64,000 nucleotides of DNA. Origin: Acanthaster planci. Lineage: Eukaryota > Echinodermata > Asteroidea > Valvatida > Acanthasteridae. The notes under the pieces are model-generated. The model did not search any database. It saw nothing but the letters and a program-made list of their open reading frames with translations, and was not told the origin of the DNA. Shown one piece after another: positions 31,001 to 46,000 of the stretch (position 1 is its first letter; each line of letters starts with the position of its first letter). The stretch lies in assembly GCF_001949145.1 (NCBI RefSeq), contig NW_019091360.1, forward strand, positions 2,277,157-2,341,156. The letters are read 5' to 3'. A program made the translations under genes and the position numbers.

Positions 31001-34000
31001 GTAAGTAAATGCACTTTACTGAGGTCTTGCCAGTGTGTGTGTCCTTGGTAGACAGCCCAAAGGGTCTCCCCCAGGCATGCATTAGCGGTTGGATTGGAAT
31101 TTGCTGCGGTTGCACTGTATCTTTGACAGCTTAGGACAGGCGATCAAGTTGACCTTTTGGCTTATTTGCATAAATACATGTGTTCAAAATGGCCGCCTGT
31201 CACTGTCGCGGTGGACATGGTGGAGGAGTTGACAATGACAATGTTACTTATGTTAGGATTTTACTTACATGCATTCATAGAATTACGCACATGTTTTATC
31301 ACTGGGGTTGGAATTTGGACTTGGATACCAATTTTGGTTTGACAGTTTAATAAAAATTTTTTTTAAAAAATCCAGCAGCAGCAGCTTGTTAATTGTTCAT
31401 GGTGTTCTTGAAAGTGGCCCAACACTAGTACATGTAAAACAGGATTAAAGAGTGAGAGATGTCATTGTCAGACAATGTGTTACCTATAAATTTAAAAGTG
31501 CGAATGAAGGTGCTACATGTAATGGTTACTTCATAGAGGCATCTTCAGAAAGAGTTCCATAGCTTCCTGTTCCAAATACAGATGCCACTTAACACCCTGT
31601 GCACAAACCCTATGAAACTGGTCTGAAAAATTCCAAGTGTTTTCTAAGTCAAAAACTTGATTTTTCCCTCCTAAATTGAACTTTTTTGGACATGTTTTTG
31701 CTTTGTAGAAGCTAATAGCTCACTGTAGGGAATAGTTACTGGCGTTTATATATGGAACTCCTTCCGAATCTTTTATTTGTCTAATAGACAAATCCTGTTC
31801 CATGAGTTTGTTCAACCATGTTTAAAACGTTTTTAGCGTCAACATATGCACTGACATGGGGCAAACACAATCAGCGTTAATGAAATGTCAACTCAAAAAT
31901 GCACTCAAAAGCTTGAAAAGAAGTACAAGTATGGGTACGTTTATAAGACTCATCTCTTATGAAGGGTAAACTCCATATTTCTCCAGGATAGCAACATATT
32001 TGCAGGAAGAGTTGAAGCTGCCATCTTTATTAGACTGATTGCACTCAAACTAGGTGGCAACAAGTCACGTTACACAAACACCACTGTTGTGCTCTGTTTA
32101 GAATTTTATACTCATATTGCTTGAAATAAAGTTGTGTATTGAACATGATATTTAATTAAGAGCTTAATTAGTACATGTATTTTCAAATATATTATTGACA
32201 AAAGAAAATGCATAAAAGTTATGCAGAACAGCTTAACCCCCTTTTATATTACCGGTAGTTATGCCACGTTGGATTCTATACTAGCTGAAGCTCAGGGGCC
32301 AGGCTACAGGACTGCCCCTGCACCAGAATCATGGTCAGATTTACAATATAAGACCCCTCTATTGTTTCTCAGTTTTTAAACTTCCTGCAAGGTCTCTGTC
32401 ATTCTCAAATCACTGTTACCGCCTCCGTAGATTGCAATATTAGATTAGCACATTTTTGAGGGAGAAAAGACACCTAAACAGTTGTTCAGGTGTCTTCAAC
32501 CAGTCTTGTTGTCTTTCCACAAAGTAAAGCCACTTAACCCTAACCTTCCCCAACCACACAGAATTAAACCGTAGTAAAGTGTTTAATTCTGTGGGGATAG
32601 GTCTGGTAGGCCCATAACAGCTGGCTTTTGCCAACAGCCTCTTTGCACAAAGTCCCATATGGATGTGAATGGGAAAGGTTAGGGCCAGCAACCCTTTGGG
32701 GGTTAGGGTTACAGACCTGTACATGAACATGCAGTCGTGTCCAAAATAGAGAGTTGTTTTTCAAAGTGTCATTTTTTTAAGATTAACTGAAACACCATGG
32801 ATGTTTGTCCTCTTGTAGTATAAAAACAGGTTCCTAGATTTAACTTATGCTTTACTACCTCTGTACCCTTGGCCCTTCATGAACATGTGCAGCTTTGTAT
32901 ACTAAATCTAAAACTTACTGAAATTCCCAATAACATTTTGTGGCTGCATGCACGCTACGGCTTTACTACCCTGCATACATGTATACATGTAAATACTGAC
33001 AAACTCTGTGCATGCTCCATGTAATTGTCCATATGCTGGTTTCTTGTGTGTGGGAAATTTGCCTACTGTATGCATGTATGCATTACGTTTTTATTTCTAA
33101 ACTAAAGTTTGTCACTCTCCAAATTCACCCCCATTCGCTTGACTCACAGAAACATCGACATTCACACTTTTGGTGTGGTCCTGGATAACATAATGCCAAA
33201 TTTACATGGAATCTGGTTTTTGGTAGCTCCATTATCTGCTTCATATAGGAACAAGAGCTGGCAATGGCATGCTTTTTCACGAAAGCATCAGCCCTTTGGT
33301 GGGCGTGTGCGTGGGCGGGTCGGTTCATGCGGGTGGTACAGAGCAAGCACAACCAAATTCTGTGTAGTCTTTTGCATCTGTGCTAGGAGCTGCAGTTGAA
33401 GCTGTCCTACCAGCTTCTCTTTTCCTTCACCAGTAAGGGGGCACCTCAGCACAGAGTGGATTGTGCTTGTGTTGAGTGTAGGTACCAAATGTCTGAGATT
33501 AATCAAGCAAAAAAAAATTGCCAATCAGGTGCTTGTCAATATACAGGGTATGTATAGGATATCGTCTGGCACTGAAGGATCAAATCTAATCCTTGCCCTT
33601 GCCCTCCCCAGCTACCCCTGCACACTGCTCATGCAAAGAGATTGCTCCTGTTTATCTTTGATCTTTTAGTTTGCTTCTGTATTTGGTGGGGGAGGGTATT
33701 TTTGTTGCAGGTTTGTTTGCTTGGCCCTTTTTTTTTGGGGGGGGAGGATTGGGATGGGAGAGGCTTGAATATGAAATCCCCTGATTCAGTCATTAATTAG
33801 AACAGCTTTTGTTACAAGAGTGATGCCGTCCATGAGGGTCAGTGCTAAAAACTAATGCCAACTGAAACTTCTTTCACAAGCTTGTTTTGGTTAGAACTCT
33901 TACCGCAGTAAGGTTATATATAATGACCAGTAGCATCAGCCAAGTGGTGTAACAGTTTGCCGTGCATTATGTACATGTAAATCTTTGAATTTGTCCCTCT

Positions 34001-37000
34001 CTTTATGTATTTAGAGAACATACGTAATTAATCGCAAAATATCCTCTTACCACAATGAGGAAATAACAGTGAGTTTGTGTAATTGCTTTCTTTAATGGCC
34101 CTGTTCCTCATTGTCATGAAGACAAGCAGAACAACCTGTTTAAAAACGGGATGCACATGTAAAACCCTCAGTAGACTGCACTTAATCTGGCCTACCAGAG
34201 TTAAACCATTTTTCATGCCTTATTAGATGTGGATGCCTGGCCTCTGAATTCGCTAAATATTACCTGACCAGTAAGCCAGTGATGATTATAACAGGAAGTA
34301 CGGTATGTCCCACAATCTTATGTGGTAGGTCCGTGTTCAGACCTGGGAAAGTTCAAGTAAACATGGACTTGACTGTAACTCAGGTTGTACAGTGTACAGT
34401 TATTGGGTGTGATTTTGCTTTGGAAGTGAGGGACTCTGCACCAGACTGCGACAGCAGTAGGACTGAACTTGTGCATTCAATTTATGAGGGTTTGGGAATC
34501 TTGCAGACTTAACAGTGTGAGTTCTTTGGCAAACTTCCCACGGTACTTTTAAAAAGGTCATACATTTTACAAATGGTCTGCATGTTGTAAAATTGTATTG
34601 GGGCATGATGACTGTTGTGTCAATGAAATGGGTCCTTCTGACATTTCAGAACTGAATTGTTTGTCTCAAGATTCAGTTCCCCAGTTTCATTTTTAGATAG
34701 TGCTTATGAATTCAAAATGTCTGTGTTCCCACTCTTAAAAACTTACATGTACAACTTTGCATACAGTTTTATGGCACACTTACACTCACACTCTTACTAC
34801 ACATAATGTATGTATGATACAACCTGACCATGATCAGGGTACATGTACATGTATTGTCTCTCAAATTGGGTTGAAAAACTGACTTTATACTGCTATCCGC
34901 CTTGAGCAGAAGCACCCACTCATTGATTGGAAAGAGCTATGGTTGGGAATGATCATTTTGTTGGTAGCGATGTGACCATAACGTGTGCATTTCCTAGTCG
35001 TTTGTGGACCAGTGAAGTTCAGTTCTGACCAAAGGAGCCTCCGTCTAAGAAAACTGCACCCTCTCTTGGTCCAGCTCAAGGCGTATAGACCACATGATGT
35101 TGAATCCAGTCCCAGAGGGAACAGCTTCTGTTTGATCTGTTAGCTTAAGTATTGAACAAATGACCTCTTGTCCTAGATGTTGAACATCAAAGTACATGCA
35201 TGTACTGGTAGCAGACAACACACTTTGACTTTATCAAGGTGAAAGAGTTTGTTCAGAGAGTATGAAAAGGGCTTAGGGTACATGTGTACACTTGTATTTA
35301 AAAAAGTCAAGCATTGAAATGTTTGGTCAGTTGACAAAAAAGAACTGACAAAATATAGTAGGAATGTTTGAATTTGTGCATATATTAAAAATCAGAACTG
35401 ATGGATTCACAGGATTGCAGTTATTCTGTTGCACCGTTCCCTATGCAGTAAAAATCTGCACATCAACCCAGCTCTGATGATTGCTTTGGACTTTGTCAAG
35501 TCCTCCAATTTCAATATGAATTTTTCATACACCCCGGCACTTTAGTACAAAAACTTTTAGATGATTACATGTACATTAAAGACAATATGCAACGTGTAGT
35601 TTTCATCCAAATACAAATAGCATGCCACTATTGAATAAAACTTACTGTATACCTGTGGCATACTGGTAGGCCCTACATGTAAACAAAAGTTTGGTTTTTG
35701 TCCAAATTTCAGTTGCATACTTGGATTCTCACCTCTGCTGTGGCAAAGGCATTGAAGAGTTTGTAAAGCTCAAACGTTTGAAGCTTCTCTCTTTCTTAAA
35801 ATATGGCTGTGGCTCATTGCAGTTTAAGTTGAATATGAACCCTAATATATGCAAGAGGATGGACCTTCACATGGTCCATGTACATGCAAAGGACACATTA
35901 CTACTTGACCTGTCTGGTATGTCAAATATGAAAGAACGTAAGGGATGGCACCAAAAATCAAACCATGGGATAAAGTGTTCAGCGGACAAAGTTTGGGCAG
36001 GCATAAACGGTTTAGGGCTCTGTATAGAAACAATTAAGTCCTGGATAAACAAGCAAAGGCAGATAGTGCAAATTCCTGGATATCGCAGCATCTTAAAAGT
36101 TGGCCAGGAAGTTTGGACTGGTTTTTACCATGTTGCCGCGCTGGCCAGTTGAAGTGAGAACATTTAAATAAGTGAAGACACCCCGTACAAGCCCACCCAA
36201 AAACAGAATAAATCTTTATAATTTAGTGTACTATAATATAAATTGTTACTGCCTTGTTCAAATATGTGTTTTGTTGGCCATTTTAATGTATGTTCCGTTT
36301 GCAAGTGATAGAAACTCATAGCCCAAATCTGTGATACTGGAGGTCTCCCTTCGCAATCTCCACGTTAATATTGAATGAGAATGTACATGTACATACATGT
36401 ACAAGTATGTATAAATCTACATGTGGTCTACCATGATTACGATATTGATCTCAAAGAATGTATGTATGTTCAGGTTTGTAAGCATTTTTTCTGACATTTT
36501 CAATGTACTATTTTGATGATGTTCCAAGTTTTTGACAGCTTTTAAATTTAAATTGAATTGTTAAGTTTTGAGAAAACAGCAAAAAAACAACAAACACTAC
36601 CTCACAACAGAGTTGAAATGCACAGGTCAGTGACCCCTATCAGTGGCTCTTAAGACCTGAGGCAAATTGATTTATTAACAGAATAAGTCCATTTAACCAT
36701 AATGGTAAACAGCTATCTTGCAGTTCATTAAAGCTCTTGTAGCATTACTGGAGGATGCATGCAACTTCAGGGCTATACCAGGATCAAAACTGTTTGGCAC
36801 CTTTTGTGATAATTGATTTTGCTGTTTACAATTTCAGTGAAGTCTGCTCACATTTCCCTAGGAGGCATTACTTGCCAAGGTTTATTAATTTGTTTTGTAG
36901 CTTGTGTTGGATGAATAACAGATTAAGGTGTTTCCTCAAGGCTTTAATTAACCACAGTAGATTGCATTAACCTAATGAGAGAAATCTCCAAGGCACCACA

Positions 37001-40000
37001 ATAAAAACTGGCTCCCTGAATGTCTCTGTCTGCATTTGTGTGTGTGCTTACTTGAACAGGAATTTGTATGGTTTCTAATAAGTGCCAGAGGACACTTTGT
37101 TAGAAAATTGTTGAAGGGGGGACTTGGCTCATTTCATTGTAAAAAATTGTATTTTTCCTGTTTTGAGAAAACATTACTGGCGCCAGCAGTCGACCTGATG
37201 TCAGCTATTGTCATAAAATACCTTTTTAAATGTGTATGTTGCAACATGGAGGAGGAATCTTTCCTCCAGGGGTGCACATTTTGTAATGACTTGTTACTAC
37301 TTGGGCAGTCATTGGAAAAACTGAGCTGGTGTGCCAGTTGATAAGGCAGTTTGTTAATTCCGAAACCCCACGTGAAGGTGGATTTTACTCCTATGGAAAC
37401 ACATTCATATCAACAACTACATGTAAAATGATAAAAAATTGATCTCTGTTGGCATGTTGTCATGGTCATAGGTTGCATACATGTACCGGTACATGTACTC
37501 ATAGGACATTACTCTTGCACATTTATAGAATGTGTACATGCCATTGCACTAGGCATGGCACCTGTGCATACTGCACGGTAGTGTTCGGTGTACTTTAGTG
37601 TACTAATAACCCAACTACAAGATACCGCAGTAAACACCACATGCAGTTCTACCATCCCAGGCCATAATCCAGTGTACATGTACTGTACATGTACATCATG
37701 AGGCACCGTTAAGCCCCATTATGCAGTTGCACTGATATGGAAATGTGGAGGGACAGTGTTCATACACATTATGGGTGTGTTCTTTAGCCCTGATGGGGAC
37801 TGGTAGAGTGCTCTTTCAGTCCGGATTCCACTCTATCTGAACTCAAGGTTCCAACAATAGCGTGGCATACCACTCAAGTGGATAATGGTGATTTTTATAT
37901 CCATGTGTATGTATGTACATGAATCACCTTGTGTCTGGTTGTACATGTTCAATGTACATAATGCAGAGTACCTGTACATTTTCCCCTGCTATGTTATTTG
38001 TCTAATGTGTGTATCACATGACCTTTGATAAGGAAGTTAAATAAGTTTCTTCCTATTAACCTTGTACAATATGTAAATGTACGTAACTGTTCATCTAGTA
38101 TGAATGTTGGGTTTTACCCAGCCTTCCCGAGTGTTGTTTCAATAAAAAAAACATGAAGACTACAGACGAAGACTTCAGTAAATGCATCATTACATGTCGC
38201 CATGACCATGTATGCACAAAACATTGCACCCTTTCTTGCATGCTGTCTTTTTAGTTCGATAGGTTTTTCCCAGCTGTGTTATTCATCAGGGATCTTCCTG
38301 AATCAATATCGTGTGTACGTGCACATGTACATGTAGGCTTACATGTACATGTAGTTTTTCAAAATGAAGTTACATGAACGTGCTTGTGTACATACATTGG
38401 TGATTGTCGGCCCACATGTGCATGTATGCTGAGTCCATTCCCAGGGAAGTTGAGTCCCAGTGAAAGTTGAAGCACAAAGAGTGTGCCATATGTTTCCACC
38501 ACCATGGCAAATTTGGATGATTTAAGGTTTCTAGCAAGATTGCTCAGCTAATCAGGGCCTTTCAACCATGCCCCTTAAATATCTGGTCAGTGGCTCAAAT
38601 GAGGCAAATCACTTGTCATATGTTTGGATGAGACAGACAAGTTTATCTGCTGGCAGAAATCAATATTCATTCAAGCTTGAATTATTGGTCATTATGTTTA
38701 TTGAGCCTTTGTCCATTGAACCAATAAATGACCCATCTTAACTAGCAAGTCCTGTTATTGGTACATTTGAAATAGTTTGCCCTGATTGCCTTTGATCACT
38801 GATTTCTCATGAGGTCGGGCCTGCCATCTTTGAGGTCAGGCCTTCCTTTGAGGTCATGCCTACTGTCCGATATTACACCCACATACAATACCAACAGATC
38901 TTGTCACTGTCATTTTAAAACTTTTTTCTTTGAAAGGCTGTCATCGATGAGAAGCTTGAGATGGTGGAGTTCCTGGTGGAGAGTGGGGCTGACATAGAAG
39001 CGCAGGACAACGAAGGCTGGACACCGCTCCATGCTGCAGCCTCCTGCGGCTTCCTGGACATAGCACAGTGAGTAGCGGTGTTGGCGTCAAGCCTGTTACT
39101 AGTCCCTGCAAGTCCTTCGCAAGTCCTTCACAAGTCCTTCACAAATCCGTCACAAGCTTTTGTAGGGAGCTGTGGCTAAAAGCATTCCTTTGTCTTCGTT
39201 CTCCCCCTTGCTTGTGACTAGGCTCATGTAAATTCAACTGCAACACTGGTTAGTGGGAACAGAAACTAAGACACAGTCACAAACAGGAACATGTACATGT
39301 ATTTCTCAACTGACTTCACCCTCTACAGATTGCCACGTGCATCGATACTCTGGGTGTCAATTTTCTGTGGCGGGCATCAGCTGTGCCGTATTTCAAATAT
39401 TTGGATCAGCACAAATGCATAGAACATGTTGCACACTGCACACTCACACCTGATTGCATTGAATACACAATTTTAATTTTCCTGCAGATAGGGTGTCGTA
39501 TGAGAGATATCTTTAATGCTGTGTTATGACAAGGGAGCAAGTAGCTTTTCATGAGCTATTCAGCTGCCCGTTTTGACAACATATAATCACTACACATTCC
39601 CCTACCAGTTCCCCTATTTCTTTTTGAGGTGCAGTGGAATGTGCAGTTTTTGTTGGCGGCAGTGGTATTCACTGGAGTAGTCAGACAGCAACGAAAACAG
39701 CTTCATATCCCGGGAGACCATTCCCTGATTTTCATTTTGATGTTGATCTTGGACCCTTCATCCCAGATTGTTTGATCAGGAATTGTCTGCTACCCTGTCT
39801 CAACTGAAGAAAAAGTAAAAAGTGGCTAGTACTCTGTGTTGGTACCCGGTACTTGCACTGCAAGTTGCAAGATACTGCACTGTGCTTACATGTATTTATT
39901 TATTTAGTTATTTAAATCACCAACAGCGGTTGCCCACCAATTACAGGGATTTTTTGATAAAATATGTAAATACTAAAAATACAATATAAATACTTGTTTG

Positions 40001-43000
40001 TTTGTAAAGTTGTATTGGACAAAATGGTACATTTTAACCCACCCACTGGACTCCACAATTTGACTTTGAGAAGACTGTAAAATCAAGTGTTACGGCACAG
40101 ATTTTAGAGGATTTTTGGTGGGGACTGTTTGGGAGATGTAAATACATGTACACGTAGAATCAAGAGTTGACCATCTAATTTTGATTGTGAGCTGTCAAAT
40201 TAAATGTTAGAGAGTTTGATAAGTCTCTGAACTAGTGTTGGGTGGTTCCAGAATTCTCAGAGCCAGCTCCGGCTCCAGCTGAGGACCGCAATTCCAAGTT
40301 AGAACCGGCTCCCAAAGATATAAAGAAAAACATAATGTTTAATAAAACACATTAAAAATCTGTCGCTGCCCGTGCCGCGCGCATCACGCCGGTGCCACTG
40401 CACTCACCAATAGCACAACAGACTGGCTTTTGGCCTTTCGTGGGCTTTAAGATTATCCACAGAGGGTATGTTGAATTTTATTTTTACCTCTTCGTAGACT
40501 AGTTATGGCTGGAATAAATCTGCAACATGTATGTACAACCATGATATAACTCAGCACTGCTTCCTTCTGCACATAAAAAGAACAACAGCCGATTCGCTAT
40601 TGCAAGTTCATGTAACTTTACCCATAATACAAATTGAATCGTCGACCATGCCGTGGAACTTCATGTATGGACTGGATCATGTGTACATGTACTTATTGAA
40701 CATGTGTCAATGTATAGTAAATGGCCATGGACCATGCATAAACTGGTCATTCGTAGGCACATCAAAAACCCTGATACGTCCACTATCTTGTTAGCTATGC
40801 CGTTGCCCGGGTCCACGTCCATGCATGGAACCAACTCCGAAGTGAGAAGTTGAGAACCAAGACCCTCGCTGGTGCATAAGTTCGCTCGGCTATTTCTTAA
40901 CCCATGACAATTTTGCCTGGCGTCATACATGTATATGCAAAAAGTACAACACGTCACACGCAAGTACCAGGCAAAATTCACCAATGTTGAAGTCACAGCC
41001 ACATGTAAAACAGTCTTCGAGCTTCATGGCTTCCGGCCATCAAAGCTCCAGTGCACTGTGCGTGCAATAACCAATGGGGTTTGGTACCCAGACACAAGGG
41101 TATTTTACAGTACATTTGTGTACGGATTTTCCCTTGTGTGGAAGGGTGTTCTGCTAAATGTACAGCATGCTATACATGTACACACGGGAGCAGCGGTGAC
41201 TCGGATTCGATATTTGGAGTAGTCACAGGGGCTAAGCCAAGCCGTGACTGGTACTCGGATTTGATGTTTGGAGTCGGCTCTTTGAATGTGGAACCGCCAG
41301 TGGTGGGTACGCGGTTCTTCACAAGAGCAGAGCTGCCGATTCCAATTTTTTTGTGGCACCACGGTTCCACTTGGAACTGGGAGTACCGCACAAGCCTACT
41401 CTGAACACAAATTTCATTATTAAATGTAATTACATTGAATGATGAAAAGAAGCTCTTCGGTACTGGCCCTTACAGTCAGGGATGCTAGTTTGCAGGCAAA
41501 AGCCTAATTTAAGGCTTTCCTTTAAAAATGCTCGGCTAATTTCAGGTCTCTAACATGGTTAATTCATACAAGTACATGTATTTTGAGGCTGCTCTGATGT
41601 TCTTTTCAGTTCAGGCTCTGGATAACTTGACTGGCATCCCTGTACAGTGTTGCTGCTTGTGGCTTTTGCTGCAGAGAAGACAGAAAATAACTTTTGAAAA
41701 TTTTATACAGTGGTTTTCAGGTACGGGCACGATGAATCGTTTTTGATTTGTGTATGATTTCTGTTTCCTTTGCTTGCGTGGGAAGGAATACCGGTAGATA
41801 AGGTTTTGAACTTTCGGTTAAAGAGATGTTTTAAAACATTTACACAGTCAGTCTTCTTTAATGGTAATGAGTGATGGCATCGCTGTAAGTTGTAGGACAG
41901 TGATTTTGACCCCAGCAGAGATTCATCTCCGGAGAATTTCCGTCTAGAACCCCAAGTTTTTTTTACTCTGGAACCTGGTTGTTTGGCAGAATCCAGCAAA
42001 TGACACCCTTGTCCTGCACCTGAAGGAAAAGAGTGGAAGAGTGACATTCATCATTGAGGGGTTCCACAATTTCTACGAATGATCCTAATCTAGCACCAAG
42101 AAGAGGCGGAACACCCTGTTTGTTGTTTGTCCTCTGCGCCTGTGGTGTTTCCGGTGCATTGAGTACATTTCAAGAGATATTTTTGGACAGTGTACATGTA
42201 GAGTGCTTTGTGGTCTGTGATTGTTGTCAAATTAAAGGAACTGGGTCGTTTAGAGAAGGCAGAAATTCATTACACAATGGCTGGTAACATTACTGCACAG
42301 TCTGTAGTGGCCTTGAAATGAAATTGGCATGTGTGTGTCCTTTCCTTTTTTATTAGATGATCATTTTTAAAGGGAAACGTTTGGCTGGTTACTGGCATCC
42401 CTTCTTGGTCTATGATGACTCTATTAGTACCGAAGTTGAGTAGTTGGTACAGTACCTGGTAATCTTTCATTATCGGGTTTGCCATTTTCCTCCTGGTTAC
42501 ATTTTTACATGGATTTACCAACTGCCAAAACTTTATCAGAACTGCTGTACACATCAACAGAGACTGTACTTAACAAGAATCTTGGCATACTTAGTAATTA
42601 ATTTTTATGAGACACGCTTGCCGTGCAATTTACTCTCCTTTTTGGATTTACTCATTTCTATCCCCTTTTGCATTAGATAAGTATTGAAAAGTGCACCTTT
42701 TAAACATTTAGAATTGTCCATGCTTTTCTGGACAACTGAAGGCACTGTTGCTGTGATGCCAATCAGAGAAAAAGAAATTCATTTTATTGGCCTTTCTATT
42801 GAAATTGTAATTGGTGCACATGTCAGTGTAAGATTGCGGGTTTCATCCCAGGATAACATCACTTTTTTGCTCATGAATATTGGAGTGCTCCTCAGCATTA
42901 GAACCAAAAAGACAGCAAAACACCCTTTACCATAGCCAAACAAAACTTAGAAATACATGTACGTTTCAGATGTGTGTGCTTTTAAGGATACATGAAAAAA

Positions 43001-46000
43001 ACCGCCCCATTTCATAGGTCCTTTCAAATGTAGTGGAGAAGTACATGTAGGTGTGTACACAGGGTTCCTGCGGCCAGGAAAAGTTATGGAAAAGTCATGG
43101 AAATTTGTTTCATTTTCCAGGCCTGGAAAAGTCATGAAATTTGTGAAAATGACTAAAGTCATGGAAAAGTCAATGTATTTTTCCAACACAGTGTGTGATT
43201 TCTGTTACCAGATATAAGTGCATAAAATGTGTGGTTTTATTTGCAACTTTAAAAGTCCGCATAGTCCAAGAAATTGTGTTATTGGGTCGTGGATTTTCAT
43301 AATTTGGTCATGAAAAAGTCATGGAATTTATTTGTCCTTTAGGTGCAGGAACCCTATGTACAAAACGTGCGTAAGTAGCAGCAGAGTGGAAAATGTATCA
43401 TGTAGGCCCTCTACATGTTCCTCTATTCTGTACATTAAGCATCCCTCCCCTCAAAAAAAGAATGTACTTTGCTCTCAAACATACACCGTAGACAATATAA
43501 TGTATGAACTGTCATACAGGCTACTTGACCTACCAGTATGTGGCACACACTGCATGAAAAGATCATACTCAGTATTGGGAGAGTGTTACCACACTGTACG
43601 AAAATAAAACTGGAGATGAATCGAGGGTAAAGTAAAGAATTGGGTTATGCAGAATGTGACAGTTGCAAGATAGTGATGGAAACAGGATACCAGTTTTGCA
43701 TTGGGTCCTCAAATTCATTGCAGTTGAAATTGGATGGTTTCATGAAAACCAAAACAGACTTGAGCCACCGCTTCAGTTTTCCCTGGTGTTGTTATCGTTG
43801 CCCTTTCCACAAGCTTTGATAGCACTCAGTGACTTCAGTCGGTCTCGGTGGGCGGCCTCATCAATGTGAGATTCTCCCACCCCATGGGGGACCCCGCACC
43901 TCTCTCAGATTCCCCTTGAAAGCTTGCTTCTGATAACAGTGCTATTTGCCATCTGAAATCAAGACCTCAATCTATCAATGTGCGATAGTCTGCCCAGAGA
44001 GGAGTGCAGTGACCCTGAAGATTCCGCCTCTCTGGTTTGGCCTGTGCTGTTCACTGTACTCACAATGTGTGATTGATCCCATGCTCTGTGTGGATTGGTA
44101 CAGTGGAGTGGACATTTTACAGCTCATTGTACAGTTTGTAGACATTTTATTCACGGTTATCAGCTACAGTCCTGATACGCATGTACATGTACAACACTGT
44201 CCTGTACATCAACTTGTAAAATGTATCTGTCATGTACAAGCACATGTACGGTGACCAGTTTGTGTCAGCAATTTACTTCATGTTCCCCACACCAACCAAG
44301 GAACCCATACCAGATTGACACATGCACTAGTAACAGAGTAGCCATTTAATGCACAGTCCAGACTTTTCCCTAATAAGTGTACAATTCGCAACGTACCGGT
44401 ACAGTACATGTTCCCATGTTACATACACTCACATACAAATGTACATGTATTTGCTCCACAGATTTGGAGACTATTTACTTTACTTGTACAGTACATGTAC
44501 ATTCAACATTACGCTGATTGTGTGGGGGACAGAAAAGTCGTAGGGACAGCAGAAAGTTCCCATAACTCAGTCCTAATATGCCTAACAACGGAAAACTTTC
44601 CCTCAAGACCTACCCATTCATACATATGTGTACGTGGACCCATACATGTACCAGTATGTACATTTCTCCATTTTAAGTACATGTACACAGCACACACAAT
44701 ATGCATTTTTTAGTCTCTGCATGATTACATGTACATTCCACAATAGGATCATCATTCCATAGATTGGGATTCGAAACTTGCTGTCTGTGCAAAATTCTAA
44801 TATGGTTTGATTGTGGATGCTGTTTTAGGGGCAGTGTTTGTGTTTTTCTTGCAGGTGTGCTGTTGTTCAAACCGTCCACTGGCACGTACATGTACTTACA
44901 ATGGTCACCTTTGCTTTCATCATTTAGGCACACATGTAATTCTTTCACACTTGCATACTGCTGCACAGTACGAAGAGTTTCACTTGTACAGAGGATGGTA
45001 TGTGCTTCCTTTTGGGGGTCCCTGTAAAAGCTTTTTTTTTTACCTCTGATGGGGCTGTAACCTAGTGACATTGAGGGCAACCTCAGCATGACCTCATCTT
45101 TATAGAGGTCAATGTCACAGGGGACAGGCATTATTCTGCCAAACCAAGTATATTGCCTGATTTTGTTGGCCCCAAGCTACCGGTACATGTACATGTGTAC
45201 AGTACTTTCACCAGGTTAGAGAAATTGTGTAGTACCAATGCATGATATTCACCTCAACTCCCTGGTCCTTGCCCCTCCCCCATGCATGTTCATATATGTA
45301 AAAATCATATTGAAATCAAAGGATAGAGGACTACCAGGGTAAGGGTGTGTAAAATCGCAATGATTCAGCGCTCACATCACAGAAATGTGTCACTTAACTT
45401 AAGGGTGCAAAGTGTTAGAAAGGAACTGCCTTTAAAATTCTTCACATTTCAAGACAGAAGGAAATGTGTTCATGTACATGTAAGTTCCCAAGGTTTGTCC
45501 TTCACTAGTGGAGGACATTTTCTGTCTGGGAGCTAATGACATAAAATCATCTTCACCTACATGTGCACACGTTTCATTTACATGTGCACTTTTTTCTTAT
45601 GTCGATTTATGAACTGTATACATTGTGAGTGGTGAGTCATTGGGTTGGCAGGAATGTTTGACATGCCTTGGATGCCAGTTACCCAACTCCTGGCGCATTC
45701 CTGACACCAGTGGGCGCTCTCCGGCTGCATAATTACCGTTAATGTTCTCGTGGGTGGGCGTCTGCAATGTTGTGACATTCCATCTGGTTTTTTGAACTCC
45801 TCTCTGGAATGTGCACACGCTGTAATTACAGTGTGTACAGCTTAACCAACTAAAGCACATAATTATATGTGTACGTGTCACAAATTTGATGAGCAGATGT
45901 AGCTGGTTCTGTGGGTAAACATTATCTGGTTAAGCAATTTAGTAATTTGAAAAGTTACGAATCCCAATTTAATGTTTGAAATGTCACTTTCAAATGCACT

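Larger units (their letters stand above)
31001..38936 (+). other. PPP1R12 intron 1
   Basis: Holds family 2 copy B (31546-31766), an inverted structure at 32535-32715, one copy of the three-copy dispersed repeat (34899-35082) and many TACATGTA palindromes (36383-36410, 37484-37500, 37670-37695, 38315-38355). A short degenerate repeat (TGAGGTCRGGCCT, three units) lies at 38809-38865, just upstream of exon 2. No further exon was recognised. Confidence 0.6.

Noticed and set aside
33109-33524. His/Cys-rich open frames on both strands in MYPT intron 1
   Set aside because: Short, overlapping on opposite strands and without family resemblance.
35691-36152. Open frame of 153 codons on the plus strand in MYPT intron 1
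   Set aside because: Unusually long for intronic sequence, but the translation resembles no family I know, has no repeat structure and no splice or promoter context.
37790-37860. tRNA-like stretch (GGTAGAGTGCTC)
   Set aside because: No acceptor stem or T-loop consensus could be folded around it.
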